Source of the DNA: Taishania sp964580465
GTDB taxonomy: Bacteria; Bacteroidota; Bacteroidia; Flavobacteriales_D; Crocinitomicaceae
Direction: 5' to 3'
NCBI GenBank assembly: GCA_964580465.1
Contig: CAZOKJ010000011.1
Location: 1-64,000 of the forward strand
DNA: 64,000 bases
Shown here: one piece after another, positions 7,571 to 15,432 of the stretch
How positions within the stretch are numbered: position 1 is the first letter of the stretch
How the letters are laid out: each line of letters opens with the position of its first letter
Program-made: the position numbers and the translations under genes
The notes under the pieces: model-generated
What the model saw: only the letters and a program-made list of their open reading frames with translations
What the model was told of the DNA's origin: nothing
Database searches by the model: none

Positions 7571-9760
7571 TTAATTCCCCATATCACTCATAAATTTAAT
7601 GCGCATTAATCGCAACTCTTCTTCTGAATAATCACCATCGAATTCTAAGTAAGCATCACGTAAACTATCTGTTTCCGCTTCTCTAAAGTAATCAAAAATT
7701 TCTTCTTGATTATCAGCGTCTAACAAATCATCGATGTAATAGTTAATGTTTACACGAGTTCCAGAAGCTACAATTCCTTCGATTTCCTCAACTATTTCGT
7801 CAAATGTTTTTCCTTGTGATCGAGCAATGTCTTCTAAAGGTAATTTTCTATCTATGTTTTGAATTAGTTGTACCTTGAGTCCACTTTTGTTGATTAACGA
7901 TTTAACGACCATATCTTGTGGTCTATCGATATCATTTTGTTCAACATATTCTTTAATCAATGCTAAGAATGGCGCCCCATATCGAGAAGCTTTTCCTGTT
8001 CCAACTCCTTGAATGTTTGTCAATTCATCCATGGTTATTGGATACTGAAAACACATATCTCTTAGCGAAGGTTCTTGGAATATAACAAATGGAGGAATGT
8101 TGTTTTGTTTGGAAATCTTTTTGCGTAAATCAATCAATTGTTGGTATAAAACTTCGTCTAACACAGCAGATTTAGAAGAAGAAACAATGTCATCACTATC
8201 TTCATCAGCTGAATAATCATGCTCTTTAATTAACATGAAAGATGTAGGGTTTTCTAAAAATTGACGACCAGCATCTGTAAGTTTCACGATTCCATAACTT
8301 TCGATGTCTTTCGAAATTAATCCAGCCACTAAGGTTTGTCTAATAACTGCGTTCCAGAAATGTTCGTCTTTATCATCGCCAATTCCAAAGCTTGGTAATT
8401 GGTCGTGTTTGTATGATTTAATATCTGAAGTGATTTTACCAGAAATAAATGAACAAATATGTTTTGAGCGTTGCATTTCTTCAAGTTCTGCAATTACTTT
8501 TAACAATTTATGAACGAATTCCTGTCCTTCGCGACGCTCTCTAGGGTGGCGACAGTTGTCGCACATCTCGTTGCATTCTTTTTCGTCAAAACTTTCGCCA
8601 AAATAATGAAGGATGAATTTTCTACGGCAAACCGATGTTTCAGAATAAGAAACAATTTCGTTCAGCAACTGACGTCCAATTTCTTGCTCAGCAACTGGTT
8701 TTCCTTGTAAAAATTTCTCTAGTTTTTCAATGTCTTTGTATTGATAAAAAGCTAAACATTCACCTTCGCCACCGTCACGACCTGCACGTCCTGTTTCTTG
8801 ATAATAACTTTCAAGTGATTTAGGAATGTCGTGGTGGATAACAAAACGAACATCTGGCTTGTCAATTCCCATACCAAAGGCGATGGTTGCAACAATTACA
8901 TCAGCTTCTTCCATTAAGAACATGTCTTGATGTTTGGCTCTAGTTGCCGCGTCAAGTCCAGCGTGATATGGCAAAGCATTGATGCCATTTACTTGTAATA
9001 ATTCTGCTAACTCTTCAACTTTCTTGCGGCTTAAACAGTAAACAATACCACTTTTTCCTTCTTTTGAACGGATGTATTTGATAACCTGTTTATCAATGTC
9101 GCGCTTAGGTCGAATTTCGTAGTACAGATTGTCTCTGTTAAACGAAGATTTGAACAATACCGCATCCAACATGTTTAAATTCTTTTGAATGTCGTATTGA
9201 ACTTTAGGTGTGGCAGTAGCTGTTAAGGCAATGATTGGTACATTAGAAATACACTCAAAAATCTCCCTTAAACGTCTATATTCAGGTCGGAAATCATGCC
9301 CCCATTCAGATATACAGTGCGCTTCGTCAATAGCAAAAAATGAAATATTTACTGAAGTTAAGAAGTCAATGTATTCTTGTTTTGTTAAAGACTCAGGAGC
9401 AACATATAGCAATTTTGTTTTTCCTGCTGTAATGTCTTCCTTGACACGTGTGATTTCCCCTTTTGTTAAAGATGAATTTAAAAAATGTGCGATTGACTCT
9501 TCGTTGCTTACGTTTCGAATCGCGTCAACTTGATTTTTCATCAAAGCTATTAAAGGAGAAACGACAATCGCTGTTCCTTCTGATAATAGCGCAGGTAATT
9601 GATAACACAATGATTTCCCCCCTCCAGTCGGCATTATTACAAATGTATTGTTTCCGTCTAATAAATTTGTAATAATGGCTTCTTGCTTTCCTTTGAATGA
9701 GTCAAATCCAAAATATCTTCTTAACGCATCTTTTAAATCTACGCTCACCAATTTTTCCAT
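7571..9760 (-). CDS. recQ: ATP-dependent DNA helicase RecQ
   Basis: A 3'-5' superfamily 2 helicase for recombination and replication-fork repair. Of 729 residues, the N-terminal half carries Walker A (MPTGGGKSLCYQLP), the DEAH box with its following CISEWGHDFRP motif, TATATPKV, and motif VI (QETGRAGRDG). A zinc-binding cluster of four Cys (CRRKF, then EKECNEMCDNC) is followed by a winged-helix region. An HRDC domain spans about 533-612 (the IQGVGTGKASRYG hairpin). The acidic tail of about 110 residues after HRDC includes a helix-turn-helix-like stretch (DIARSQGKTFDEIVE), as in other Bacteroidota RecQ proteins. It is convergent with efp. Confidence 0.96.
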   Translation of the reverse strand: MEKLVSVDLKDALRRYFGFDSFKGKQEAIITNLLDGNNTFVIMPTGGGKSLCYQLPALLSEGTAIVVSPLIALMKNQVDAIRNVSNEESIAHFLNSSLTKGEITRVKEDITAGKTKLLYVAPESLTKQEYIDFLTSVNISFFAIDEAHCISEWGHDFRPEYRRLREIFECISNVPIIALTATATPKVQYDIQKNLNMLDAVLFKSSFNRDNLYYEIRPKRDIDKQVIKYIRSKEGKSGIVYCLSRKKVEELAELLQVNGINALPYHAGLDAATRAKHQDMFLMEEADVIVATIAFGMGIDKPDVRFVIHHDIPKSLESYYQETGRAGRDGGEGECLAFYQYKDIEKLEKFLQGKPVAEQEIGRQLLNEIVSYSETSVCRRKFILHYFGESFDEKECNEMCDNCRHPRERREGQEFVHKLLKVIAELEEMQRSKHICSFISGKITSDIKSYKHDQLPSFGIGDDKDEHFWNAVIRQTLVAGLISKDIESYGIVKLTDAGRQFLENPTSFMLIKEHDYSADEDSDDIVSSSKSAVLDEVLYQQLIDLRKKISKQNNIPPFVIFQEPSLRDMCFQYPITMDELTNIQGVGTGKASRYGAPFLALIKEYVEQNDIDRPQDMVVKSLINKSGLKVQLIQNIDRKLPLEDIARSQGKTFDEIVEEIEGIVASGTRVNINYYIDDLLDADNQEEIFDYFREAETDSLRDAYLEFDGDYSEEELRLMRIKFMSDMGN

Positions 9761-10100
9761 GTTTTTTTTTGCATGTGTGATACTTGATCAGTTTTATACT
9801 TTTCTACGAATATACTACAAAAAAAGACAATAAAAAATTTTTTTGTCGAAAAGAAACAGATTTTATTTATTTTATTTCTTTCTTTTTAATGTATTTCATC
9901 CTTTCTTTGTGATTGATTGTTAGTTTTTTAAGTTAGATTTTGTCGTTCTTGTAATGTGTTTTGAAGTTTTAATTAATCGAAAATTCAACACCTATTTAAT
10001 CTAACTCATTTATTCGATTATTTACTCACTTATTAAATTCAAACGCTATTATTTGTTTTATAGTTAAATATCCCTCAATTTTGCAAAAAAAATAAATTTC
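9761..10100. other. Intergenic region between divergent recQ and DUF3078 gene
   Basis: 340 AT-rich bases between divergent start codons. They must hold both promoters. The one for the DUF3078 gene is annotated separately; for recQ only a weak TATATTCG-like -7 box is visible about 50 bases upstream of its start. I see no ORF, structured RNA or repeat in it. Confidence 0.5.
10054..10083 (+). promoter_or_regulatory. Probable promoter of the DUF3078 gene
   Basis: A TTTG-like element near 10052-10055 and CAATTTTG (10076-10083) lie about 20 bases apart, one base off the TAnnTTTG consensus. The predicted leader is only about 12 bases. Confidence 0.5.
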
Positions 10101-11075
10101 ATGAAAAAGTATTTAGTAATTTTAGCTTGTTTATTTGCTGCAAATTTAAGTGCTACTGCTCAAGAGTCATCTGAAGTTGCAACATCTGAACCAGCTGCTG
10201 AAGTTGTAAAAGAAAAAAACTGGAAATTAAAAGTATTGTTTGGTGCTAATGGTACGCAATCTTCTTTTGTAAACTGGAATGCGGGGGGACGTAACAATTT
10301 ATCTGTAATTGCCTACATTTCTGCTTCTGCTGATTTTGAAAAAAACAAATGGTCTTGGAAAAGCAATTTAGACCTTGCGCTTGGTGGAATGAAGTACTTA
10401 GACAAAGCTGGTGCTAAACAAGGTATTCAAAAAACAGATGATAAAATTGACTTGTCAACAAATGTAGGATATAAATTTGCGGATAAATGGCATGCCTCTT
10501 TCATCGGTGGTTTTAAAACTCAGTTTATGGACGGTTTTTCTTACCCAAATGATTCTGTGAGAGTATCTACTTTTATGGCACCTGGTTATGCTAACTTTGC
10601 CTTGGGTATTGATTATACCCCAACAAAACACTTGTCTCTTTTCCTTTCTCCATTGGCAACAAAAATGACGTTCGTATTGGACGATTCATTGGCTAATGTT
10701 GGTGCATTTGGCGTGAAAGACGCTCAATTCAATGGAGATGTTATCCAAAAAAGCAATGGCTTTAGAGGTGAGTTAGGTGCTTATTTTCGCTTGATGTATG
10801 CTCAAGAAATTGCTAAAAATGTGAACTTAAAAACAAAGTTGGAACTCTTCTCTAACTATGTTGATAAACCTCAAAACATTGACGTGAACGCTGATATGTT
10901 GTGGACTTTTAAAGTAAATAGCTGGTTGTCTGCTTCGTTGAACTGGACACTTATTTACGATGATGATATTAAAATTAGAGATGCAAAAGGTGGAGTAGGA
11001 CCTCGTACACAATTCAAATCTGTATTAGGTTTAGGATTATCTTATTCTTTGCAAAACTTTAAGGATAAAAAATAA
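10101..11075 (+). CDS. DUF3078 outer-membrane beta-barrel protein
   Basis: A 324-residue protein with a signal peptide (MKKYLVILACLFAANLSATAQ) followed by an acidic linker. The body is made of alternating amphipathic strands with the family hallmark of NWNAGG and a following NNLSVIAYI strand near residues 60-75. The chain ends in an aromatic-rich strand (LGLGLSYSL). Such DUF3078 proteins are predicted outer-membrane barrels confined to Bacteroidota; no function is known. It is followed by its own terminator hairpin. Confidence 0.85.
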   Translation: MKKYLVILACLFAANLSATAQESSEVATSEPAAEVVKEKNWKLKVLFGANGTQSSFVNWNAGGRNNLSVIAYISASADFEKNKWSWKSNLDLALGGMKYLDKAGAKQGIQKTDDKIDLSTNVGYKFADKWHASFIGGFKTQFMDGFSYPNDSVRVSTFMAPGYANFALGIDYTPTKHLSLFLSPLATKMTFVLDDSLANVGAFGVKDAQFNGDVIQKSNGFRGELGAYFRLMYAQEIAKNVNLKTKLELFSNYVDKPQNIDVNADMLWTFKVNSWLSASLNWTLIYDDDIKIRDAKGGVGPRTQFKSVLGLGLSYSLQNFKDKK

Positions 11076-11095
11076 GCATTTTAAACAGGTAATTT

Positions 11096-11134
11096 AAAAG
11101 GGGTGAAAATATGAATTTTTACCCCTTTTTTATT
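11096..11134 (+). terminator. Terminator of the DUF3078 gene
   Basis: AAAAGGGGT (11096-11104) pairs with ACCCCTTTT (11121-11129), extended by an A/T stem, and a T run follows. It ends before the heme A synthase promoter, separating the two transcription units. Confidence 0.75.
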
Positions 11135-11150
11135 TTTTCGGTATTTGATA

Positions 11151-11181
11151 ATTGTATTTTATACTTGAATGATTACTTTTG
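11151..11181 (+). promoter_or_regulatory. Promoter of heme A synthase, nearly leaderless
   Basis: ATTG (11151-11154), 19 bases, TACTTTTG (11174-11181). The ATG begins 5 bases later at 11186, so the transcript should start at or within a few bases of the start codon. Confidence 0.65.
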
Positions 11182-11185
11182 TGAC

Positions 11186-12238
11186 ATGGTGAAAAAATTG
11201 AAAAAACTCAGAACATTTAATTGGATTGTACTTAATCTAATTTTTTTAGTGGTAGTAGCAGGTAGCTTTGTGCGTGTGACTGGAAGTGGAATGGGATGCC
11301 CTGACTGGCCTAAGTGTTTTGGTTATTGGGTTCCACCTACAGATGAAAAAGTTTTACCAGAAAACTACAAAGAAACGTATGTGGAAGGTCGTTTAAAGAA
11401 AATTGAAAAGTTTTCACGTTTTTTGGCTGGAATTGGTTTGGAAGAAACAGCTCAAAAAATTCAAAATGACCCTAATTTATTGACAGAACAAGAATTTAAT
11501 GCAGCTAAAACGTGGACAGAATATGTCAATCGTTTGTGTGGGTTCTTAGCTGGAAATTCTATGCTAGTTGCTTTTTTCTGGTTGTTAAAAGTATATCGCA
11601 AACGTAAATTTATCTTACTTTCAGTATTAAACTTGATTTTAATGGGATTCCAAGGGTGGTTTGGTTCTATCGTGGTTGCTTCTAACTTGGTTCCATGGGT
11701 AATTACGGTGCACATGCTTGTTTCTTTGTTTATTTTAGCGCTACAGTTGTACTTAATTCACCTTATTGGAAAAGAAATTGAACTTCATTCGGATTCTTTA
11801 AGAAGTTCAAATGATTCTCCGGTTTATTCAGTTCCAAAATGGATGTATTGGTTGATTGTTGTGAGTTTTATCATTACGATTTACCAAATTTTCTTGGGAA
11901 CAGGCGTTCGAGAATCGATAGATGCTATGACTAATCAAGGTGTTGTTCGAAAAGATTGGACAGAACAGTTAGGAATGCCTTTTTTCATTCACCGAAGTTT
12001 TTCATGGTTGGTATTATTGTTTGTAGCACTCATTGCATGGAAAAATGAACAATTAAACCAGTTTAAGCCTATTCGTTGGATGGCAGCAGTTTTCACAGTT
12101 GAATTAATCACCGGTGTGGTATTGGCTTATTTTAACATGCCAGGTTTTGCTCAAATTATTCATTTAGTATTGGCAATGGTATTGTTTTGTATTTTTGTAA
12201 TGATGATGTTCCGAATGAGAATGGTAAAGGCTGCATAA
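11186..12238 (+). CDS. ctaA: Heme A synthase (COX15/CtaA family)
   Basis: Oxidises the C8 methyl of heme O to give heme A for aa3-type cytochrome oxidase. The start at ATG 11186 (MVKKLKKLRTFN) gives 350 residues; the in-frame extension to 11111 runs through the upstream terminator and promoter and is rejected. Two four-helix halves are seen. The first has the signature VRVTGSGMGCPDWPKC near residues 25-40, and conserved histidines lie in helices such as WVITVHMLV, FFIHRSFSW and IIHLVLAMV. The CPDWPKC pair of cysteines marks the type with redox-active loop cysteines. The next gene starts 3 bases on. No ctaB or oxidase subunit lies nearby. Confidence 0.93.
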   Translation: MVKKLKKLRTFNWIVLNLIFLVVVAGSFVRVTGSGMGCPDWPKCFGYWVPPTDEKVLPENYKETYVEGRLKKIEKFSRFLAGIGLEETAQKIQNDPNLLTEQEFNAAKTWTEYVNRLCGFLAGNSMLVAFFWLLKVYRKRKFILLSVLNLILMGFQGWFGSIVVASNLVPWVITVHMLVSLFILALQLYLIHLIGKEIELHSDSLRSSNDSPVYSVPKWMYWLIVVSFIITIYQIFLGTGVRESIDAMTNQGVVRKDWTEQLGMPFFIHRSFSWLVLLFVALIAWKNEQLNQFKPIRWMAAVFTVELITGVVLAYFNMPGFAQIIHLVLAMVLFCIFVMMMFRMRMVKAA

Positions 12239-12241
12239 CAA

Positions 12242-13045
12242 ATGATTGTTTTGGGCTACATAGTTTCATTATTAATAGGTATTGTTTTAGGATTAGTAGG
12301 TGGAGGAGGAGCTATTTTGTCCATTCCTTTATTGACGTATTTTTTTAGCCAAAGTACCGATCAAGCAACTACAATTTCGTTGATTATTGTTACTTTTTCA
12401 TCTGTGTTTGGAGTTTTTCAACGAATTGGAGGAAAATTTATATCTTACAGAGAAGCTTTGTACTTTGTTTTTCCGAGTATGGCTTTAGCTTTTGTGTTAA
12501 GAAAGTACCGTAAGTACATTATTCCGGATCAATTTTCAGTTTTTGATATAAAAATTACACGTGATTTTGTGTTGGATTGTTTATTGGTTGTTGTGATGAT
12601 TATTGTATCCATTCGAATGTTTCGCTCTCTAAACAATAAAGAACCAAAAAAACACTTATTCACCTTAAAAAAGGTGTTGTTAATGGGAGCAATTACAGGT
12701 TCTTTATCAGGTTTTTTAGGTGCAGGTGGAGGATTTATCATTGTCCCAATCTTATTAGGAATGGGAATGGAGCCCAAAAAAGCAATTGGGACTTCCTTGT
12801 TTATTGTTACTATTCAATCATTTGTAGCCTTATTAGGTGATTTTCTGGGTGCATCTACTCATTTTATAGAACAATTTGATTGGCAATTAATCGCCACTGT
12901 TTCCATTTTGTCCATTTTTGGAACCCTCATAGGTAGTAAGTTACAAAGCAGATTTTCAGGAGATAAACTGCGGTTTGGTTTTGCAAGTTTGCTGTTAATT
13001 GTTGCAATTTTCATTTTTATTGATAGAATTTTGCTTTTTAAGTAG
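12242..13045 (+). CDS. TauE/SafE family sulfite/anion exporter-like membrane protein
   Basis: A 267-residue integral membrane protein with two homologous repeats, each opening with a glycine-rich turn: GLVGGGGAILSIPLL near residues 20-33 and GFLGAGGGFIIVPILLG near 159-175. About eight hydrophobic helices are visible. The family (formerly DUF81) exports sulfite, sulfoacetate or related organosulfur anions, but individual substrates cannot be read from sequence. It starts 3 bases after ctaA and is probably co-transcribed. Confidence 0.88.
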   Translation: MIVLGYIVSLLIGIVLGLVGGGGAILSIPLLTYFFSQSTDQATTISLIIVTFSSVFGVFQRIGGKFISYREALYFVFPSMALAFVLRKYRKYIIPDQFSVFDIKITRDFVLDCLLVVVMIIVSIRMFRSLNNKEPKKHLFTLKKVLLMGAITGSLSGFLGAGGGFIIVPILLGMGMEPKKAIGTSLFIVTIQSFVALLGDFLGASTHFIEQFDWQLIATVSILSIFGTLIGSKLQSRFSGDKLRFGFASLLLIVAIFIFIDRILLFK

Positions 13046-13065
13046 CATAATTTAATTTGAAATAC

Positions 13066-13073
13066 TATATTTG
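13066..13073 (+). promoter_or_regulatory. -7 box upstream of the tRNA
   Basis: TATATTTG matches the Bacteroidota -7 element 28 bases before the mature tRNA 5' end. A -33 element at the usual distance is not evident. Confidence 0.4.
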
Positions 13074-13101
13074 CACCCGTTAAGCAAATGAAAGTTTGCC
13101 A

Positions 13102-13175
13102 GGTCCTATAGCTCAGCAGGTTAGAGCACCTGACTCATAATCAGGTGGTCGCTGGTTCGAGCCCAGCTGGGACCA
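13102..13175 (+). tRNA. tRNA with CAU anticodon, probably tRNA-Ile2 (lysidine type)
   Basis: A complete 74-base cloverleaf. Acceptor GGTCCTA pairs with TGGGACC, D-stem GCTC/GAGC, anticodon stem CCTGA/TCAGG with loop CTCATAA (anticodon CAT at 13136-13138), and T-stem GCTGG/CCAGC with loop TTCGAGC. The 3' CCA is not encoded. CAU can be elongator Met or Ile2. C4-G69 and C5-G68 in the acceptor stem are TilS recognition determinants known from E. coli, and the GGTCGCTGG stretch resembles Ile2, so I favour Ile2 read as AUA. It is not initiator Met, which would carry three G-C pairs in the anticodon stem. Confidence 0.93.
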
Positions 13176-13186
13176 CTTTAAAAATG

Positions 13187-13218
13187 AAGCACTTACAAAA
13201 TTGTAGGTGCTTTTTTTT
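13187..13218 (+). terminator. Terminator after the tRNA
   Basis: AAGCACTTACAA (13187-13198) and TTGTAGGTGCTT (13201-13212) form a 12-base stem with one T-G wobble and a tight loop, followed by a run of T. Confidence 0.85.
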
Positions 13219-13224
13219 ATGATT

Positions 13225-13257
13225 CAACACAATTTTAACACAATTTCAACACAATTT
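13225..13257 (+). repeat. Three tandem copies of an 11-base repeat
   Basis: CAACACAATTT, TAACACAATTT and CAACACAATTT follow each other without gaps, with a degenerate fourth unit after. The period of 11 is close to one helical turn. It lies between the tRNA terminator and the BadF-type gene and could be slippage-derived or a protein-binding array. Confidence 0.6.
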
Positions 13258-13313
13258 CAATACATTGCAAAATCATTCTTTAAAATAGTTTATCTTTACC
13301 AAAAACAAGTGAA

Positions 13314-14135
13314 ATGAAATTAAAGTACATTATTGCTGATAGTGGAGGTACAAAAACTGACTTTTATGCTGTAACAGTCAATGGTGACGGTTTGCAATTA
13401 ACAAGGAATTCATATCATCCCTCAGCAATTAACGAAGCATTTGTATTGGAGGAAAGAAAATTTTGGAGCGATTTTGATTTGTCAGATGCTACGCTTGATT
13501 TTTATGGAGCTGGTTGTTTAAAAGAAGAAAAGCAAGAAATTGTAAAAAATCATTTAAGAAATATGGGTTTTTTACAAACGAAAGTGGAATCAGATATATA
13601 TTTAGCATCAAAGTCTTTACGTATTGAGGATGGATTTGTAGCTATTACGGGAACGGGAAGTGTTGTAGTAAAACTAGAAGCAGGTAAAATAACTGAACTA
13701 CGAGGAGGATTAGGTTGGGAATTGGGGGATGAAGGAGGAGGCTTTTATTTTGGTAAGTTATTGCTTCAAGAAATGAAAGAATACCCTAAAAAAAATCCTG
13801 AAATTGAACAAAAGATAGAAAGTTTTAAACCACTAACTGAATTATTTGAGCTTGAAAATGATGCTGCATCGCGTTCAATTTATGCTAAGTTGCCTGTACT
13901 TCTTTCGGAATATAAAAGTCATGAATTACTTAAAAATATACACGAAAAGAATATTCAACTTTTTTTTGATTTGTATTTGAAAGGAGTTTCTAAAGTTGGA
14001 ATTGTGGGAAGTTATGCTTTTCATCAACAAGAGATTTTTCAAAAAATAGCTAATCAGCAATCTATTGAAATAGTGAAGTTTATCGAACGTCCTTTAGAGG
14101 AATTAGTAAAAACCTTTTTATTTGTCGAAAAATAA
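13314..14135 (+). CDS. BadF/BadG-type ATPase, GlcNAc-kinase-like sugar kinase
   Basis: A 273-residue member of the ASKHA (actin-like/sugar kinase) fold. The phosphate-1 loop is IADSGGTKTDFYAV (residues 6-19), phosphate-2 is ITGTGSVVV near 117-125, and the segment GGLGWELGDEGGGFYFGK is the hallmark of the N-acetylglucosamine-kinase-like branch in Bacteroidota. It likely phosphorylates an amino sugar recovered from cell wall or glycans, but the substrate is inferred from family only. It probably forms a unit with the next two genes, with gaps of 49 and 9 bases. Confidence 0.88.
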   Translation: MKLKYIIADSGGTKTDFYAVTVNGDGLQLTRNSYHPSAINEAFVLEERKFWSDFDLSDATLDFYGAGCLKEEKQEIVKNHLRNMGFLQTKVESDIYLASKSLRIEDGFVAITGTGSVVVKLEAGKITELRGGLGWELGDEGGGFYFGKLLLQEMKEYPKKNPEIEQKIESFKPLTELFELENDAASRSIYAKLPVLLSEYKSHELLKNIHEKNIQLFFDLYLKGVSKVGIVGSYAFHQQEIFQKIANQQSIEIVKFIERPLEELVKTFLFVEK

Positions 14136-14184
14136 TTGGTTATATAGGATATTTTTTGCAACTTGCGTCCTTTATCTCTAGAAA

Positions 14185-14577
14185 ATGAATGAATTGTTAA
14201 TTGAATCGACAGCTCAAACACCTTTTATTTCGTTTAACTCTCAAACGGGATTGATGGTGATTAAAGGAAGGTCAATACCAGAAGATGCTGATCTTTTTTG
14301 GTTGCCTGTGTTGAATTGGTTTGAATCATACATTCAAACAAAGCCAGAAAAAACATTGTTTCGCATTGATTTAGAATATTTCAACATTACTTCGTCGAAA
14401 CGTATTTTGTTTTTATTGTATCAATTAAATGAAGCCGTGAAACAAAACTCTAAAGCAGAAGTAGAGTGGTACTATCGTTCAGATGACGAAGATATGTTAG
14501 AAGTAGGAAAGGATTTTGCTTATATGGTAAGGGTACCTTTTGAATTTATAGTAATTAAAGAACCGGAATTGGTCTAA
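14185..14577 (+). CDS. DUF1987 / SiaC-like regulatory phosphoprotein
   Basis: A 130-residue protein matching DUF1987: the N-terminal TPFISFNSQTGLMVIKGRS strand pair and the central FRIDLEYFNITSSKRILFLL with a conserved phosphorylatable Thr/Ser (T-S-S). In Pseudomonas, SiaC is toggled by the kinase SiaB and phosphatase SiaA and controls the cyclase SiaD. No siaA, siaB or siaD homologue is present here; the neighbours are a sugar kinase and PlsC. Its role in this organism is therefore open. Confidence 0.8.
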   Translation: MNELLIESTAQTPFISFNSQTGLMVIKGRSIPEDADLFWLPVLNWFESYIQTKPEKTLFRIDLEYFNITSSKRILFLLYQLNEAVKQNSKAEVEWYYRSDDEDMLEVGKDFAYMVRVPFEFIVIKEPELV

Positions 14578-14586
14578 TTAAGTTGT

Positions 14587-15324
14587 ATGAGAACATTTTT
14601 TGGTTACATTTTAACCCCATTGTTTTACATTGCTTTTGCCTTGTTTTTATTGATATTCCATCCTATTCAATGGGTTACCTATAAATTATTTGGCTATAAA
14701 GCGCACAAATGGAGTGTGGATACATTGAATTTCTTTTTAACTTATTCGTCGCTGATTCTGTTTAACGTACCACTTTTGAAAAATCGTTTCCAATTGCCAA
14801 CTAATCGCTCCATGATTTTTGTTTCGAATCATCAGAGTACGTTTGATATTCCAGCATTGATTTATTTTTTTCGTAAGTACCACGGAAAATTCATTTCAAA
14901 AATTGAATTAGCGAAATCTAATATCCCAAGCATTGCTATCAACTTAAAATATGGAGGAGGAGCTAATATTGACCGTAAAAAATCGGAGCAAGCTATTGGT
15001 GAGATTAAAAAATTAGCTGAACGCATGAAAAATAATACTTGGTCGGCTTTTATTTTTCCAGAAGGAACGCGTACCAAAACAGGGAAAATGAAACCTTTTC
15101 AAGTTGGTGGAATTGCAACCATAGCGTCTGTTTGTCCTGATGTGTTAATCGTTCCCATAGCGATTAAAGGCTCGTATGAAATGGCAAAAAAGGGAATGTT
15201 TCCATTGATGCCTTTTAACTGTTTAAGTTGGGAAGTCTTAGAACCGATTGAAATCAATGGAAGAGATTTATCTACTGTTATCTTAGAAGCAGAGAATGCG
15301 ATTAAATCTAAAGTGGAGGGATAA
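14587..15324 (+). CDS. 1-acyl-sn-glycerol-3-phosphate acyltransferase (PlsC family)
   Basis: Converts lysophosphatidic acid to phosphatidic acid in membrane lipid synthesis. Of 245 residues, one or two hydrophobic segments lie at about 8-30. The catalytic NHQSTFD motif (NHx4D) is at 81-87 and the substrate-binding FPEGTRT at 157-163, with a third block (VPIAIKGSYE) beyond. Length and order fit bacterial PlsC. It starts 9 bases after the SiaC-like gene, and no acyl-ACP partner gene is nearby. Confidence 0.92.
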   Translation: MRTFFGYILTPLFYIAFALFLLIFHPIQWVTYKLFGYKAHKWSVDTLNFFLTYSSLILFNVPLLKNRFQLPTNRSMIFVSNHQSTFDIPALIYFFRKYHGKFISKIELAKSNIPSIAINLKYGGGANIDRKKSEQAIGEIKKLAERMKNNTWSAFIFPEGTRTKTGKMKPFQVGGIATIASVCPDVLIVPIAIKGSYEMAKKGMFPLMPFNCLSWEVLEPIEINGRDLSTVILEAENAIKSKVEG

Positions 15325-15432
15325 AAGCTTAACAATCCAATTTACAAACGTTATTTTTCATAGCAAAGCATAAATTTCATTGTGAGTTGCTAATTCTTTT
15401 ATTACATTTGTTGCTCAAAAAATTAAAATACT

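Noticed and set aside
9210..9533. 107-codon open frame antisense to recQ
   Set aside because: It lies entirely inside recQ, which has all helicase motifs, and its translation shows no domain or plausible start context. It is a shadow of the recQ codon usage.
11111..11185. Upstream start for heme A synthase
   Set aside because: The extension overlaps the terminator of the previous gene and the ctaA promoter.
13225..13260. Tandem repeats considered as a CRISPR array
   Set aside because: Units are only 11 bases, contiguous, without spacers, and no cas genes are present.
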